NCBI GenBank assembly: GCA_016935885.1
Contig: JAFGQA010000386.1
Span: forward strand, 1-6,973
From: Phycisphaerae bacterium
GTDB taxonomy: Bacteria; Planctomycetota; Phycisphaerae; UBA1845; UTPLA1
Direction of reading: 5' to 3'
Length of the DNA: 6,973 bases
The first letter of the stretch is position 1; each line of letters opens with the position of its first letter. The position numbers and the translations under genes were made by a program. Shown here piece by piece: positions 1 to 5,083 of the stretch. The notes below the pieces were generated by a model, which was not told where the DNA came from, searched no databases, and worked only from the letters and a program-made list of their open reading frames with translations.

Positions 1-1
1 C

Positions 2-472
2 GGGCCGATCCTGGCCGATCTCGGCTTTGCGTACAGCTCAAGCGTCTTCCCGATTCGCCACCGTCGCTACGGCATCCCGGCCGCCGCCCGACACATCCAC
101 CGGTGGAAAGACTGCCGTCTGATCGAGTGCCCGCCGGCAACGGTGCGGCTTGGCGGGCGGAACTGGCCGGTCGCAGGAGGCGGCTACTTCAGGCTCCTGC
201 CCGGGTTGGTCGCCAGGCGCGCGATTCGCAGGCTCAACCGCGAGGGCATGCCGGCCATCCTCTACATCCACCCGTACGAATTGGACGTAGACGGCATTGC
301 GTCACACAGAGATCAGGGCGTCAAAGTGGGACTGGGCCGATACCTGACGCAACACTTGTTCCGCGGCAGGATCGAACGGCGACTGCACCGTCTGTGCGAT
401 CAGTTCCGGTTCACGACGATGCGGGATCTGCTGAAGTACGCACTGATGCACGAGGATGTGGGGGACCGCTAG
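2..472 (+). CDS. Polysaccharide deacetylase, C-terminal part (DUF3473-like, exopolysaccharide/exosortase-associated type); 5' end outside window
   Basis: The reading frame is open from the left edge to the TAG at 470-472, giving 156 residues of a protein whose start lies outside. The seen part carries hallmarks of the C-terminal region of NodB-type deacetylases linked to exopolysaccharide/exosortase loci: SSVFPIRHRRYGIP near the beginning, then ATVRLGGRNWPVAGGGYFRLLP, then AILYIHPYELD (HPYE encoded at 269-280; relatives usually have HPWE), and a basic C-terminal helix region ending in a phenylalanine-rich FRFTTMRDLL stretch. In the family, the metal-binding Asp and His-rich motifs lie further N-terminal, so catalytic competence cannot be judged here. 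The family removes N- or O-acetyl groups from polysaccharides, probably during synthesis or export of an extracellular glycan. The assignment rests on motif recall; the exact substrate is unknown. The next gene on the strand begins 203 bases later, so the two are probably not tightly coupled. Confidence 0.85.
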   Translation, partial: GPILADLGFAYSSSVFPIRHRRYGIPAAARHIHRWKDCRLIECPPATVRLGGRNWPVAGGGYFRLLPGLVARRAIRRLNREGMPAILYIHPYELDVDGIASHRDQGVKVGLGRYLTQHLFRGRIERRLHRLCDQFRFTTMRDLLKYALMHEDVGDR

Positions 473-675
473 GATTCACGTGTTCCGGAGCCCATCCGGG
501 GATTCTGACCGCTGTCTCGCCGGTGCCTCATCACAGGCCTGCTGCGGGTGCCATCGCGAACTTGCCTACGTTCCGTGAATTCGACGAAGCCATCCGCTTG
601 ACTGAGAAGGGAAGCACGGTGTTGTCGGATTGCCGACGGAGAAAGAACGTACGACATCTGCCGCGGAGAGTGCCA
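473..675 (+). other. Intergenic leader before the hydrolase gene, no gene seen
   Basis: This 203-base gap holds no convincing gene. The hydrolase frame happens to stay open across it, but the translation is low-complexity, Arg/Ser/Pro-rich and has no family signature. A small perfect hairpin sits in the presumed leader: GTCGG at 624-628 pairs with CCGAC at 633-637 around a 4-base loop, and could be extended by two T-G pairs. A TTGACT at 598-603 resembles a -35 box, but the best -10 candidate (TGTTGT at 620-625) matches only three of six consensus bases, so no promoter is called. Confidence 0.4.
663..669 (+). promoter_or_regulatory. Ribosome binding site of the hydrolase gene
   Basis: The purine-rich GCGGAGAG just before the ATG at 676 is a Shine-Dalgarno-like stretch at normal spacing (about 6-8 bases). 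It supports starting the hydrolase at 676, where the predicted protein also begins with a proper signal peptide, over the much earlier in-frame starts. Confidence 0.5.
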
Positions 676-1743
676 ATGAGCAGTCGCATCGTTCTGGCCT
701 GGAGCCTGGCAACGTGCCTCCTGGGCCTGGTCACCTGGCCCGACGACGCTGTCGCAGACCCCGACCCCCTCCTCTGGAAGCTCGCGTTCGTGGACAACCC
801 GAAGCTGCCGCCCGTGTTTCGCGAGTTTGCGGTACCACGGGCCGACGGCAGCACGCTGCGCGCGTATCTGGCCCATTTCGCGAAGGCCGCTGATACTCGC
901 AAGCCGCTGATGATCTACCTCGATGGCTCCGGAGCCGGTTCGCTCTTCACGATGCACGGCGGGCGCGTGGGCTGCAGCCTCTTCGGCCTGCTGGCCCGAC
1001 TCGCGAAAGACGAGTTCCACGTTGTCGCCGGCGAGAAACGCGGAGTACCATTCCTGCAAGAGGCACGCGGAAGCGGACAGGAAGGATCGGAAGAATACGC
1101 TCGCCACGCGACATACGAGGGACGCATCGCTGAAGCGAGGAGATTGCTCGACACGATGCTGGCGCAGCCGGCCATCGATCCGACGCGCGTGGTTGTCGTC
1201 GGGCATTCGGAGGGGGCAGACGTGGCGGCCGGCCTGGCCGCGACGGACCCCCGCGTGACCCACGTCGCCTTTCTGGCCGGCGGCGGGCCGACACAGATGT
1301 TCGATCTGATCGTGCTGCAACGGAAACGCATGCGTCGGCGGAAGGCCTCGGCCGCCGAGATCGAGAAGGCAGTCGAGCAACTCGAGCGCGATTATCGCGA
1401 CATCTTTGCCGACCCGCTCAGTACCACGAAGATCTTCCAGGGCCATGCCTACCGCCGATGGGCATCGTTTTTCCAGCATCCGCCGGCAGACAACCTGCTC
1501 AAGACGAAGGCGAAGCTCTATGTGGCCCACGGCAGCGCGGACGAATCGGGTCCGATCGAGTCGTTCGATTACCTGGTGGTGGAGCTGATTCGCGCCGGCC
1601 GCAAGGACGTCGCCATCCGCCGCTTCGCAAACCGCGACCACGGCTTCTGCGACGTGGACCATCCCACGCAAGGCCCGCCGATGGAGGACGTCTTCGAGGA
1701 AATCCTCGCGTGGGCGATGGGTGGCGCAAGAAGCGACCCGTAA
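676..1743 (+). CDS. Secreted alpha/beta-hydrolase fold serine hydrolase
   Basis: The 355-residue protein begins with a Sec-type signal peptide: Arg4, a hydrophobic stretch IVLAWSLATCLLGLV, and a likely cleavage site AVA|DPDP after Ala27, so it is probably periplasmic or surface-exposed. The alpha/beta-hydrolase triad is readable: nucleophile Ser178 in GHSEGA (176-181), acid Asp289 in HGSADES (285-291), and His322 in NRDHGF (319-324). The oxyanion-hole strand is probably YLDGSGAGS (81-89), followed by EKRGV (120-124). An insertion of about 60 residues (roughly 205-265) between nucleophile and acid forms a cap; it contains a dense basic patch, RKRMRRRK (216-223), then a charged helix. The start at 676 is chosen because of the RBS-like GGAGAG and the signal peptide. 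Members of the fold include esterases, peptidases and dienelactone-hydrolase-like enzymes; the substrate cannot be told from sequence. It stands 203 bases after the deacetylase and about 324 before the transpeptidase, so it is probably its own transcription unit. Confidence 0.85.
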   Translation: MSSRIVLAWSLATCLLGLVTWPDDAVADPDPLLWKLAFVDNPKLPPVFREFAVPRADGSTLRAYLAHFAKAADTRKPLMIYLDGSGAGSLFTMHGGRVGCSLFGLLARLAKDEFHVVAGEKRGVPFLQEARGSGQEGSEEYARHATYEGRIAEARRLLDTMLAQPAIDPTRVVVVGHSEGADVAAGLAATDPRVTHVAFLAGGGPTQMFDLIVLQRKRMRRRKASAAEIEKAVEQLERDYRDIFADPLSTTKIFQGHAYRRWASFFQHPPADNLLKTKAKLYVAHGSADESGPIESFDYLVVELIRAGRKDVAIRRFANRDHGFCDVDHPTQGPPMEDVFEEILAWAMGGARSDP

Positions 1744-1746
1744 CGA

Positions 1747-1784
1747 GGGCCTGACCTGATCGCTCCATGAACATCATCAGGCCC
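1747..1784 (+). terminator. Possible stem-loop terminator after the hydrolase gene
   Basis: Three bases after the hydrolase TAA, GGGCCTGA (1747-1754) is perfectly complementary to TCAGGCCC (1777-1784). TGAT (1757-1760) and ATCA (1773-1776) add four more pairs after a 2-base bulge, leaving a 12-base loop. No T-run follows, so if it ends transcription it is not a standard intrinsic terminator; it could instead protect the mRNA 3' end. Confidence 0.35.
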
Positions 1785-1857
1785 GGCAGCATGACGCGTG
1801 CTCCCGGCAGGTACGCGTCATCGCGAATGGGGATCAGATGCAGTGAGCGCTTCGTCA

Positions 1858-1922
1858 AACAGTTGTTGGGCAATCACGGGCCAGAAGCCCGTGCCACAGG
1901 GGGTTTGGGATAGCGAACAGTT
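1858..1922. repeat. Pair of 7-base direct repeats flanking the palindrome
   Basis: AACAGTT occurs at 1858-1864 and again at 1916-1922, bracketing a 51-base segment that contains the perfect hairpin. This could be the target-site duplication of a very small inserted element, or chance: a 7-mer recurring within about 60 bases is not rare. No terminal inverted repeats are evident at the ends of the 51-base segment. Confidence 0.25.
1875..1893. repeat. Perfect short palindrome, probably a dispersed intergenic hairpin repeat
   Basis: CACGGGC (1875-1881) and GCCCGTG (1887-1893) form a perfect 7-bp stem around the loop CAGAA, followed by CCACAGG. Read through in one frame it gives TGQKPVP, similar to the TGWKPVP-like peptides I recall from spurious frames over a common dispersed hairpin of planctomycete and related genomes. 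That identity is from memory. Only one copy is present in this window, so repetitiveness is not shown here. Confidence 0.5.
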
Positions 1923-2025
1923 ATGTAAGGACGCGCCGAGAGATGGGAAGGTCCGCACAGCGGTTCCTAACTTCGGCTGAATCCCGGCGTCGACGGCAGG
2001 CGTCGCGTAACCTGTCGCGCAGCAA

Positions 2026-2054
2026 TTGATGATGGCCTACACGTTTGTTACGAT
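2026..2054 (+). promoter_or_regulatory. Possible sigma70-type promoter of the L,D-transpeptidase gene
   Basis: TTGATG (2026-2031) and TACGAT (2049-2054) each match four of six consensus bases and are separated by the ideal 17 bases. Transcription would begin near 2061, only a few bases before the ATG at 2068, giving a very short leader. If real, this excludes the earlier in-frame TTG/ATG starts at 2026-2034. The match is by eye and modest in a GC-rich genome with unknown sigma preferences. Confidence 0.3.
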
Positions 2055-2067
2055 TCAATCCGGATCG

Positions 2068-2715
2068 ATGATGCGGCGGTGCGAGACGATCATCCTGGCG
2101 TGCGTTTGGCCACTGTTTGCGGGCTGCCATCCTGATTCGAAGCCGCACGAAGCGGAGCAATCCGTGGTGGTTGGTGGCGCCTTGCCAGAGAGAGACTGGC
2201 ACAGGCTTCAGTCCGCCGGCTGGGCCGAGCGGGCGGGGAACGGTCTGGGCCTGTGGGTGTCGGTCGCCCGGCAACGCCTGTTCGGCATCGAGCACGGCCT
2301 CGTCCGGTTTGGGTATGCGTGTTCCACGGCGGCGAAGGGCACTGGGAACCTGACAGGTTCCAACAAGACACCGTTGGGCTGGCACGAGGTCCAAGAGCGA
2401 TACGGGGAAGGTCTGCCGCCGGGGGCGGTTTTCAAGGAGCGTAAGTACACGGAGGAGATCTGGAGCCCCGGCGAGCCTGCGCAGAAGGATCTGATCCTGT
2501 CGCGGATCATGTGGCTGCGTGGTCTGGAGCCGGGCGTGAACGCCGGGCCTGGCGTTGATTCGCACGCCCGCTACATCTACATCCACGGAACAGCGGCCGA
2601 GGACCGGCTTGGCGCGCCGGCCTCGATGGGTTGCGTCCGGCTCGCTAACGAAGACGTCATCCGTCTATTCGACCAGACCAGGAGCGGCACGCCGGTGCTC
2701 ATCACGGAGTGGTGA
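2068..2715 (+). CDS. L,D-transpeptidase (YkuD domain), putative lipoprotein
   Basis: Starting at 2068 the protein is 215 residues. The C-terminal half has the YkuD catalytic signature: YIYIHGT with His173, then SMGCVR with nucleophile Cys189 and Arg191. Members form 3-3 cross-links in peptidoglycan or attach proteins to it. The fold also explains the strand LGLWVSVARQRLFGI, where relatives read like 'vdlarqrl', and the STAAKGTGN...KTPLGWHEV segment, corresponding to the usual 'StG...TPtG' motif. The N terminus is MMRRCETIILACVWPLFAGC: basic start, hydrophobic core, and a possible lipobox ending at Cys20 (F-A-G-C, with Phe at -3 being unusual), so a membrane-anchored lipoprotein is likely. I prefer 2068 (or the adjacent ATG 2071) over the in-frame TTG 2026 and ATG 2029, which would add about 14 polar residues before the signal sequence; the RBS is weak for all choices. 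No peptidoglycan-binding domain (LysM or PG_binding_1) is present, making it a compact single-domain enzyme. Confidence 0.88.
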   Translation: MMRRCETIILACVWPLFAGCHPDSKPHEAEQSVVVGGALPERDWHRLQSAGWAERAGNGLGLWVSVARQRLFGIEHGLVRFGYACSTAAKGTGNLTGSNKTPLGWHEVQERYGEGLPPGAVFKERKYTEEIWSPGEPAQKDLILSRIMWLRGLEPGVNAGPGVDSHARYIYIHGTAAEDRLGAPASMGCVRLANEDVIRLFDQTRSGTPVLITEW

Positions 2716-2759
2716 GGCGCTTACGGCGACGGGCCGAAACGCCGAAAGCCCGAAGCGCC
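2716..2759. terminator. Possible convergent stem-loop between the transpeptidase and glnN genes
   Basis: Immediately after the transpeptidase TGA, GGCGCTT (2716-2722) is complementary to AAGCGCC (2753-2759). Inside it, CGGGC (2730-2734) pairs with GCCCG (2748-2752), so the 3' arm is a continuous 12 bases while the 5' arm has a 7-base bulge. It lies between convergent genes, where a bidirectional terminator would be expected, but there is no T-run on either side. It overlaps the GC-rich 8-base array, so some pairing may be a by-product of repetition. Confidence 0.35.
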
Positions 2760-2773
2760 GGAACGCCGCCGCG
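2734..2773. repeat. GC-rich tandem array with 8-base period (about 5 units)
   Basis: Successive octamers read CCGAAACG, CCGAAAGC, CCGAAGCG, CCGGAACG and a more diverged CCGCCGCG. All five begin with CCG and the first four share a purine-rich centre. The array sits in the 102-base gap between the convergent transpeptidase and glnN stops. It looks like a decayed short tandem repeat; no coding role is apparent. Confidence 0.6.
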
Positions 2774-2817
2774 AGCAAACGAGATGCGGCATTCTGGAGG
2801 GTCGGGCGCATGTCGGA

Positions 2818-5016
2818 TCAGTACATAAACAACAATTCCCGATACTTGGGAATCGGCCAGTACTGGTCGTCGACGATGATCTCGAGATCGTCCGACGCGG
2901 CCCGTACCTCGTTCATCGCCGGTATGACCTGATCTCGATAAAAGCGGGCGTGTGCCCGCGGGTCGCCACTGTTCTCGTCGGCCTTGCCGCGGATGTGGTC
3001 GAGCGCGTCGACGGCGGCCTTCAGCCGCGACGTACGCCGGCTCAACTGGGCGAAGCATTTCTCGGGGGCGGAGGCGTCGAACGTTGCCGAGGCCTGCTTG
3101 GTGGAAATCAGGCAGTGTGCCACGTTTTCTTGGTGGCGCAGGGCGGCGGGCAGGATCAACGTTCCTGCCATGTTGGCCGTCAACTGGGCCTCGACGTTGA
3201 TCGTCTTGGCGTAGCCTTCGAGGGCTATCTTGTGGCGCGCCTCGAGTTCCCGGTCGGTATAGACTTTGTGCCGCGCGAAGAGCGCCTTGGTCTCGGGTTC
3301 GATCAACGCCTCGATCGCATCGATGCTGGACTTGATGTTGGGGAGGCCGCGATCGGCCGCCTCGGTCTCCCAGCTCGCCGAGTAGTTGTCGCCGTTGAAC
3401 AGGATCGCCTGGTGGTTCTTCAGATTGTCGTGGATGACCTTCTGGACGGCGGTCTCAAAGCCGGACCCGGCCTCCATCTCCCTTTCGATCTCGTCGGCAA
3501 GCGCCTCGAGGGCGTCGGCGACGACCGTGTTCAGCACGGCGTTGGGCATGGCGATCGATTGGCTGGAGCCGACCGCTCGTAACTCAAACTTGTTCCCCGT
3601 AAAGGCCAACGGCGACGTGCGGTTGCGGTCCGAATCGTCCCGCGGCAGCGGCGGCAAGCTCGAGATGCCGATCTGAAGCGTGCCAGCGCTTCGGCCCGCA
3701 TCGGGTCTTCCAGCGATGATCCCCTCAACGATCTCCGTGAGCTTGCCGCCCAGGTAGATGCTGATGATGGCCGGTGGCGCCTCGTTGGCCCCGAGACGAT
3801 GATCGTTGCCCGGGCCCGCGACGGAGGCGCGCAGCAGCTTGGAGTAGGTGTGGATCGCCCGGATGACGGCGGTCAGGAAGACGAGGAACTGGGCATTCTC
3901 GTGTGGCGTGTGGCCTGGATCGAGCAGATTGTTGCCCGCGTCGTCGCACATGGACCAGTTGTTGTGCTTGCCCGATCCATTGATGCCGGCGAAGGGCTTT
4001 TCGTGCAGCAGGCACTTGAGGCCGTGCTTTATCGCGGTGTCCTTGAGAACCTCCATGACGAGCATGTTGTGATCGGTCGCGACGTTGATGTCTTCGAAGA
4101 CGGGGGCGATCTCGAATTGGCCGGGGGCGACCTCGTTGTGCCGCGTCTTGATGGGGATGCCGAGTGTGTACAGGGTTCGCTCGGCATCCATCATGAAGGC
4201 CAAGATACGCTCCTCGATGGCCCCGAAGTAGTGGTCCTCCATCTCCTGCCCCTTGGGCGGCTTGGCCCCGAAGAGCGTCCGGCCGGCGTTGATCAGATCG
4301 GGACGGAGATAATAGAAGTGCCGATCGATCAGGAAGTACTCCTGCTCGGGCCCGACGGTGCAACTGACCTTCTTTACCTGCTCGTTGCCGAACAGGCGAA
4401 GCACGCGCAAGGCCTGCCTGTTTATGGCCGCAATCGAGCGCAGAAGCGGCGTCTTCTTGTCCAGCGCCGTACCGTCATAGCTGCAAAACGCCGTTGGGAT
4501 GCACAGCGTCCTCCCGTTGACACCGTCCATCAAAAAGGCGGGGCTGGTCGGATCCCACGTGGTATAGCCCCGGGCCTCGAAGGTCGACCGCGTGCCCCCC
4601 GACGGCAGGCTGCTCGCATCGGGCTCGCCCTTGATCAGCGTCCCGCCCGAAAACTCGAGCAACGCCTGCCCGTCTCCCGTGGGGACGAGAAAGGTGTCGT
4701 GTTTCTCAGCGGTCTGGCCGGTCAACGGCAGGAACCAGTGGCAGTAGTGCGTTGCCCCCCGCTCGATGGCCCAGTCTTTCATGGCGTTGGCCACGACCTC
4801 GGCGAAGCGACTATCCAACGGCTCGCCTTCCTGGATCGTCCGCAGCAATGCCTGATACGCATCCTTGGGCAGCGCCGAACGCATCGTCGAAAGGCTGAAG
4901 ACGTTGCGGCCGAAGACGTCCCGCACGGGCTCGGCCTCGGGGTGAATGGTCGGTCCTGGCAGACGCTGTCCGGCAATCGCCCGAATCGCCTCGTGTCTCG
5001 CACTCGCCGGCATCAT
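2818..5016 (-). CDS. glnN: Type III glutamine synthetase (GSIII)
   Basis: The 732-residue protein matches GSIII in length (about 700-730) and motifs. It catalyses ATP-dependent amidation of glutamate to glutamine in the cytoplasm, the entry step of ammonium assimilation; GSIII enzymes are large dodecamers. Seen in order: an N-terminal GSIII region with VFGRNVFS (34-41), MKDWAIERGATHYCHWFLPLTG (79-100) and AEKHDTF (103-109); the glutamate/metal motif GPEQEYFLID (222-231); EVAPGQFEIAP (295-305); NGSGKHNNWS (346-355), holding the conserved catalytic-core His351; GNDHRLGANEAPP (403-415) with conserved Arg407; the nucleotide-site motif NRTSPLAFTGNKFELR (465-480); and the typical GSIII ending WPIPKYRELLF. 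No motif is missing. The start is one of two adjacent ATGs (5016 or 5013), with AAGGG nine bases upstream. It follows the permease gene by 67 bases on the same strand and may be co-transcribed, though no functional link is evident. An 8-base tandem array lies directly before its RBS and another just after its stop. No PII, amt or glnE gene is in view. Confidence 0.97.
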   Translation of the reverse strand: MMPASARHEAIRAIAGQRLPGPTIHPEAEPVRDVFGRNVFSLSTMRSALPKDAYQALLRTIQEGEPLDSRFAEVVANAMKDWAIERGATHYCHWFLPLTGQTAEKHDTFLVPTGDGQALLEFSGGTLIKGEPDASSLPSGGTRSTFEARGYTTWDPTSPAFLMDGVNGRTLCIPTAFCSYDGTALDKKTPLLRSIAAINRQALRVLRLFGNEQVKKVSCTVGPEQEYFLIDRHFYYLRPDLINAGRTLFGAKPPKGQEMEDHYFGAIEERILAFMMDAERTLYTLGIPIKTRHNEVAPGQFEIAPVFEDINVATDHNMLVMEVLKDTAIKHGLKCLLHEKPFAGINGSGKHNNWSMCDDAGNNLLDPGHTPHENAQFLVFLTAVIRAIHTYSKLLRASVAGPGNDHRLGANEAPPAIISIYLGGKLTEIVEGIIAGRPDAGRSAGTLQIGISSLPPLPRDDSDRNRTSPLAFTGNKFELRAVGSSQSIAMPNAVLNTVVADALEALADEIEREMEAGSGFETAVQKVIHDNLKNHQAILFNGDNYSASWETEAADRGLPNIKSSIDAIEALIEPETKALFARHKVYTDRELEARHKIALEGYAKTINVEAQLTANMAGTLILPAALRHQENVAHCLISTKQASATFDASAPEKCFAQLSRRTSRLKAAVDALDHIRGKADENSGDPRAHARFYRDQVIPAMNEVRAASDDLEIIVDDQYWPIPKYRELLFMY

Positions 5017-5025
5017 ATCGTAAAA

Positions 5026-5030
5026 CCCTT
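5026..5030 (-). promoter_or_regulatory. Ribosome binding site of glnN
   Basis: Read on the - strand, AAGGG lies 9 bases before the ATG at 5016 and 12 before the second ATG at 5013. Its two distal A bases are shared with the first unit of the tandem array, so array and RBS physically abut. Upstream repeat units repeatedly present AGAGGA or AAGGA, which are also Shine-Dalgarno-like. Confidence 0.5.
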
Positions 5031-5076
5031 GAATCCTTGAATCCTCTGATCCTCTAATCCTCTAATCCCTTAATCC
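5029..5076. repeat. Tandem array with 8-base period, six units, upstream of glnN
   Basis: On the + strand six contiguous octamers read TTGAATCC, TTGAATCC, TCTGATCC, TCTAATCC, TCTAATCC, CTTAATCC; every unit ends in ATCC and two adjacent pairs are identical. On the coding (-) strand of the neighbouring genes this is a purine-rich GGATTAGA-type repeat. The array fills 48 of the 67 bases between the permease stop and the glnN start. Its AT content is well above that of the surrounding genes. Confidence 0.85.
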
Positions 5077-5083
5077 TTCTGCT

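Larger units (their letters stand above)
1744..2067 (+). other. Intergenic region of about 324 bases with hairpins, no supported gene
   Basis: No reading frame here resembles a known protein. Short frames exist on both strands (a 60-codon one at 1798-1980 on +, and one on - that runs back into the hydrolase), but they lack an RBS, signature or sensible composition. What can be seen is a stem-loop just after the hydrolase stop, a perfect GC-rich hairpin at 1875-1893 inside a pair of AACAGTT direct repeats, a 7-base direct repeat GGCGTCG (1986-1992 and 1999-2005), and a possible promoter for the next gene at 2026-2054. Confidence 0.5.

Noticed and set aside
598..625. Sigma70 promoter before the hydrolase (TTGACT with TGTTGT)
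   Set aside because: The -35-like hexamer is good, but the -10 candidate matches only three of six bases with a 16-base spacer; this is within chance expectation.
103..675. N-terminal extension of the hydrolase back to an in-frame start at 103
   Set aside because: The extension would overlap the deacetylase gene in another frame, has no domain-like composition, and would bury the signal peptide that begins at 676.
469..1671. Open - strand frame of 400 codons antisense to the hydrolase
   Set aside because: The + strand frame contains a full catalytic triad in the right order and a signal peptide; the antisense product shows no motif and is a GC-bias artefact.
1798..1980. 60-codon + strand frame between hydrolase and transpeptidase
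   Set aside because: It has no RBS, its start is not convincing, and its only familiar peptide (TGQKPVP) is just the translation of the palindromic repeat.
3799..5040. Open + strand frame of 413 codons antisense to glnN
   Set aside because: It lies fully over a gene with every GSIII motif intact. Its translation is rich in Arg, Gly, Val and Asp with no recognisable domain, as expected from the third-position GC bias of the real gene on the other strand.
5029..5076. CRISPR array
   Set aside because: Units of 8 bases are contiguous without spacers, so this is a simple tandem repeat.
5017..5083. Glutamine riboswitch or other structured leader before glnN
   Set aside because: The gap is only 67 bases and 48 of them are the octamer array; there is no room for, or sign of, a known ligand-binding RNA.
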